55,468 nucleotides of DNA from Scleroderma bovista (taxonomy: Eukaryota; Basidiomycota; Agaricomycetes; Boletales; Sclerodermataceae): the NCBI GenBank assembly GCA_037178675.1, contig JAYMGJ010000336.1, forward strand, positions 1 to 55,468, in the 5' to 3' direction. The notes beneath the pieces were generated by a model. It was given only the letters and a program-made list of their open reading frames with translations. It was not told the origin of the DNA and searched no databases. How positions within the stretch are numbered: position 1 is the first letter of the stretch; each line of letters begins with the position of its first letter. Made by a program: the position numbers and the translations under genes. This document shows, in pieces, positions 54,201 to 55,468 of the stretch.

Positions 54201-55468
54201 GTCGCAATCATGGACATAGAAACACTCCATAGCGACATCCTCTCCGCACTACCCTCTGACCCCATTGCCCAGATCCACCTTGCAGACCCTCCGGACTCTC
54301 GCTGGTCCGCTGATGAAGCAGGATTCCTCCGACTAGACGGTCGTATCTACGTACCGGATGCAGGCGATCTCCGTCTCCGTGTCCTCTGGTACAGGCATGA
54401 TCACCCTCTCACTGGTCACTTTGGGCAAAACCGGACCCTGGAACTAATCCGGCGTGAGTACACTTGGCCTGGTCTCCAGACCTTCGTCAAAGACTACATC
54501 CGGTCATGTACCTCTTGCGCACGAGCTAAGACACCGCGCCATAAACCCTATGGGCTGCTGAAACAGCTCCCCGTACCGGAGAAGCCCTGGAATTCCATCT
54601 CGATGGACTTCATAGAGCAACTCCTTCATCCACCGGCTTTACAGCCATCCTGGTCGTAGTAGACAGGCTCTCTAAACAGGCCATATTCATTCCTACTCAC
54701 GACACTATCACTAGCCCAGAGCTTGCAAAGCTATTCCTCCTCCACGTGTTCTCCAAGCACGGTGTCCCTGCCCACGTTACCTCAGATCGCGGTACCGAGT
54801 TCGTCTCACACTTCTTCCGGTCACTCGGAAAGGCCCTCGACATGCGCCTCCACTTCACCTCCGGTTACCACCCGGAGGGCGATGGCCAAACTGAGCGCTC
54901 TAACCAGACACTCGAACAGTACCTCCGGATCTACTGCAACTACCAGCAGGACAACTGGGCGGATCTACTCCCGTTGGCGGAGTTCGTGTACAACAACGCA
55001 CCTAGTGCTACCACCGGAGTTTCACCCTTCTTTGCTAATAAGGGCTATCACCCTAACATCTCCGTTTACCCAGAACGTGATATGACCTCCGCCCGGGCTC
55101 GTGACTACGCAGTCGACCTCGAGTCACTACATCAATATCTTCGAGAAGAAATGGCCAACGTGCAACTTCGCTACCAAGGTCCGGCTGATGCCAAACGTGC
55201 TCCGGCACCGGACTTCAAAGTTGGCGACCAAGTGTACGTGAAAGCCAAATACTTCCGGTCAACACGACCATCCAAAAAGCTATCAGAGAAAAACCTGGGG
55301 CCCTACACTATCATCGCGCAAGTAGGCTCCCTCTCTTTTACCCTCCGTCTTCCAGATTCCATGCACGCAGTTCACCCCGTCTTCCATGTCTCCCAACTCG
55401 AACCGGCCACACCCAACACCATACCGGACCGGATACAACCTCCTCCGCCACCGGTCGAAGTAGATGGT
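51275..55468 (+). pseudogene. pol: Gypsy 2 Pol, broken by a solo LTR and a frameshift
   Basis: Protease LVDSGSTHCFVD (near 51440); a Pro/Ser linker; the frame reaches YRNYADVFS at 52041, is split by a 690-bp solo LTR, and resumes with SKAKASELPPH at 52734. Reverse transcriptase has VLFVKKKDGSLHLCVDFRGL, FGLTNAPAAFQ and YLDDILIYS; RNase H has VETDTSDYAVAG and DKELLAIFEAF; integrase has a zinc region (HFGQNRTLELI...CTSCARAK). A one-base deletion near 54621-54626 shifts the frame just after MDFIEQL. The shifted frame then stays open to the window end, with VVDRLSKQ, TSDRGTEF, GQTERSNQTLE and the GxxVYVKAKYF region. The C-terminus is outside the window. Confidence 0.9.
52042..52731 (-). mobile_element. 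Solo LTR (690 bp) inserted in Gypsy 2 pol
   Basis: Ends TGTCA and TGACA on the plus strand, flanked by the duplication TCAGC (52037-52041 and 52732-52736). Minus-strand reading starts TGTCACGACC and has AGTATAAGTAC, like the TATA region of the Gypsy 2 LTR, so it is a relative in reverse orientation. Removing it and one TSD copy restores the pol frame. Confidence 0.88.

Larger units (their letters stand above)
49139..55468 (+). mobile_element. Gypsy element 2, disabled, running off the window
   Basis: A 633-bp 5' LTR (49139-49771), self-primer site, gag and pol in -1 relation. It is disabled by an in-frame TGA in gag (50804), a solo LTR in pol (52042-52731) and a one-base deletion near 54621-54626. 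The 3' LTR lies beyond the window. It is inserted about 280 bp upstream of the KDZ start codon. Confidence 0.9.

Overview
This window looks like a repeat-rich stretch of a basidiomycete (Agaricomycetes) nuclear genome. The evidence is GT-AG introns of about 45-62 bp with phase-consistent splicing, KDZ and Plavaka-type transposase remains, a fungal Helitron, Tf1/sushi-type chromoviruses and an 11-exon P450 gene. The genus cannot be fixed from the sequence. Most of the window is transposon in several age layers. The host genes that still look intact are four small cysteine-rich secreted proteins and one cytochrome P450.

Layout. 1-360: the 5' end of a minus-strand Copia-type element that runs off the window. 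421-1148: a C-terminal Plavaka-type transposon fragment. 1334-10210: a complete Copia element with 581-bp LTRs, TSD ATCAG, a half-tRNA primer site and gag-pol in one frame broken only by TGA codons; it carries an extra, unrecognised 2.1-kb coding-like module upstream of gag. 10674-20340: a tandem array of four paralogous small secreted protein genes (A-D, minus strand), three of them followed by decayed fungalysin (M36 metalloprotease) pseudogenes; a direct repeat flanks the array at about 10.55 and 20.41 kb. 20.65-23.6 kb: G/T-rich triplet repeats, then a mirror A/C-rich block. 25578-27774: the P450. 28915-35390: a decayed Helitron (minus strand) split by a 1396-bp solo LTR. 36007-42342: an apparently intact and very young chromovirus (minus strand, LTRs with no difference seen). 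44805-48857: a TET/JBP-like dioxygenase gene and a KDZ transposase gene lying tail to tail, each cut off before its end. 49139-55468: an older Gypsy element (plus strand), disabled by a TGA, a solo-LTR insertion and a frameshift, and running off the window.

How parts relate. The two Gypsy elements share an expression logic visible in the sequence: a TATA box, a predicted start about 30 bp downstream whose first 11-12 nt are complementary to a site 2 nt past the LTR (self-priming), and a -1 slippery heptamer just before the gag stop. The Copia elements instead carry a site matching the anticodon arm of initiator tRNA-Met. Older copies decay mainly by CpG transitions: all six LTR differences in the Copia element are at CpG, and the in-frame nonsense codons are TGA where CGA is plausible. 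The four secreted-protein genes share a prepro layout, two phase-1 introns, ten cysteines and a common upstream element, suggesting co-regulated, effector-like proteins; that function is inferred.
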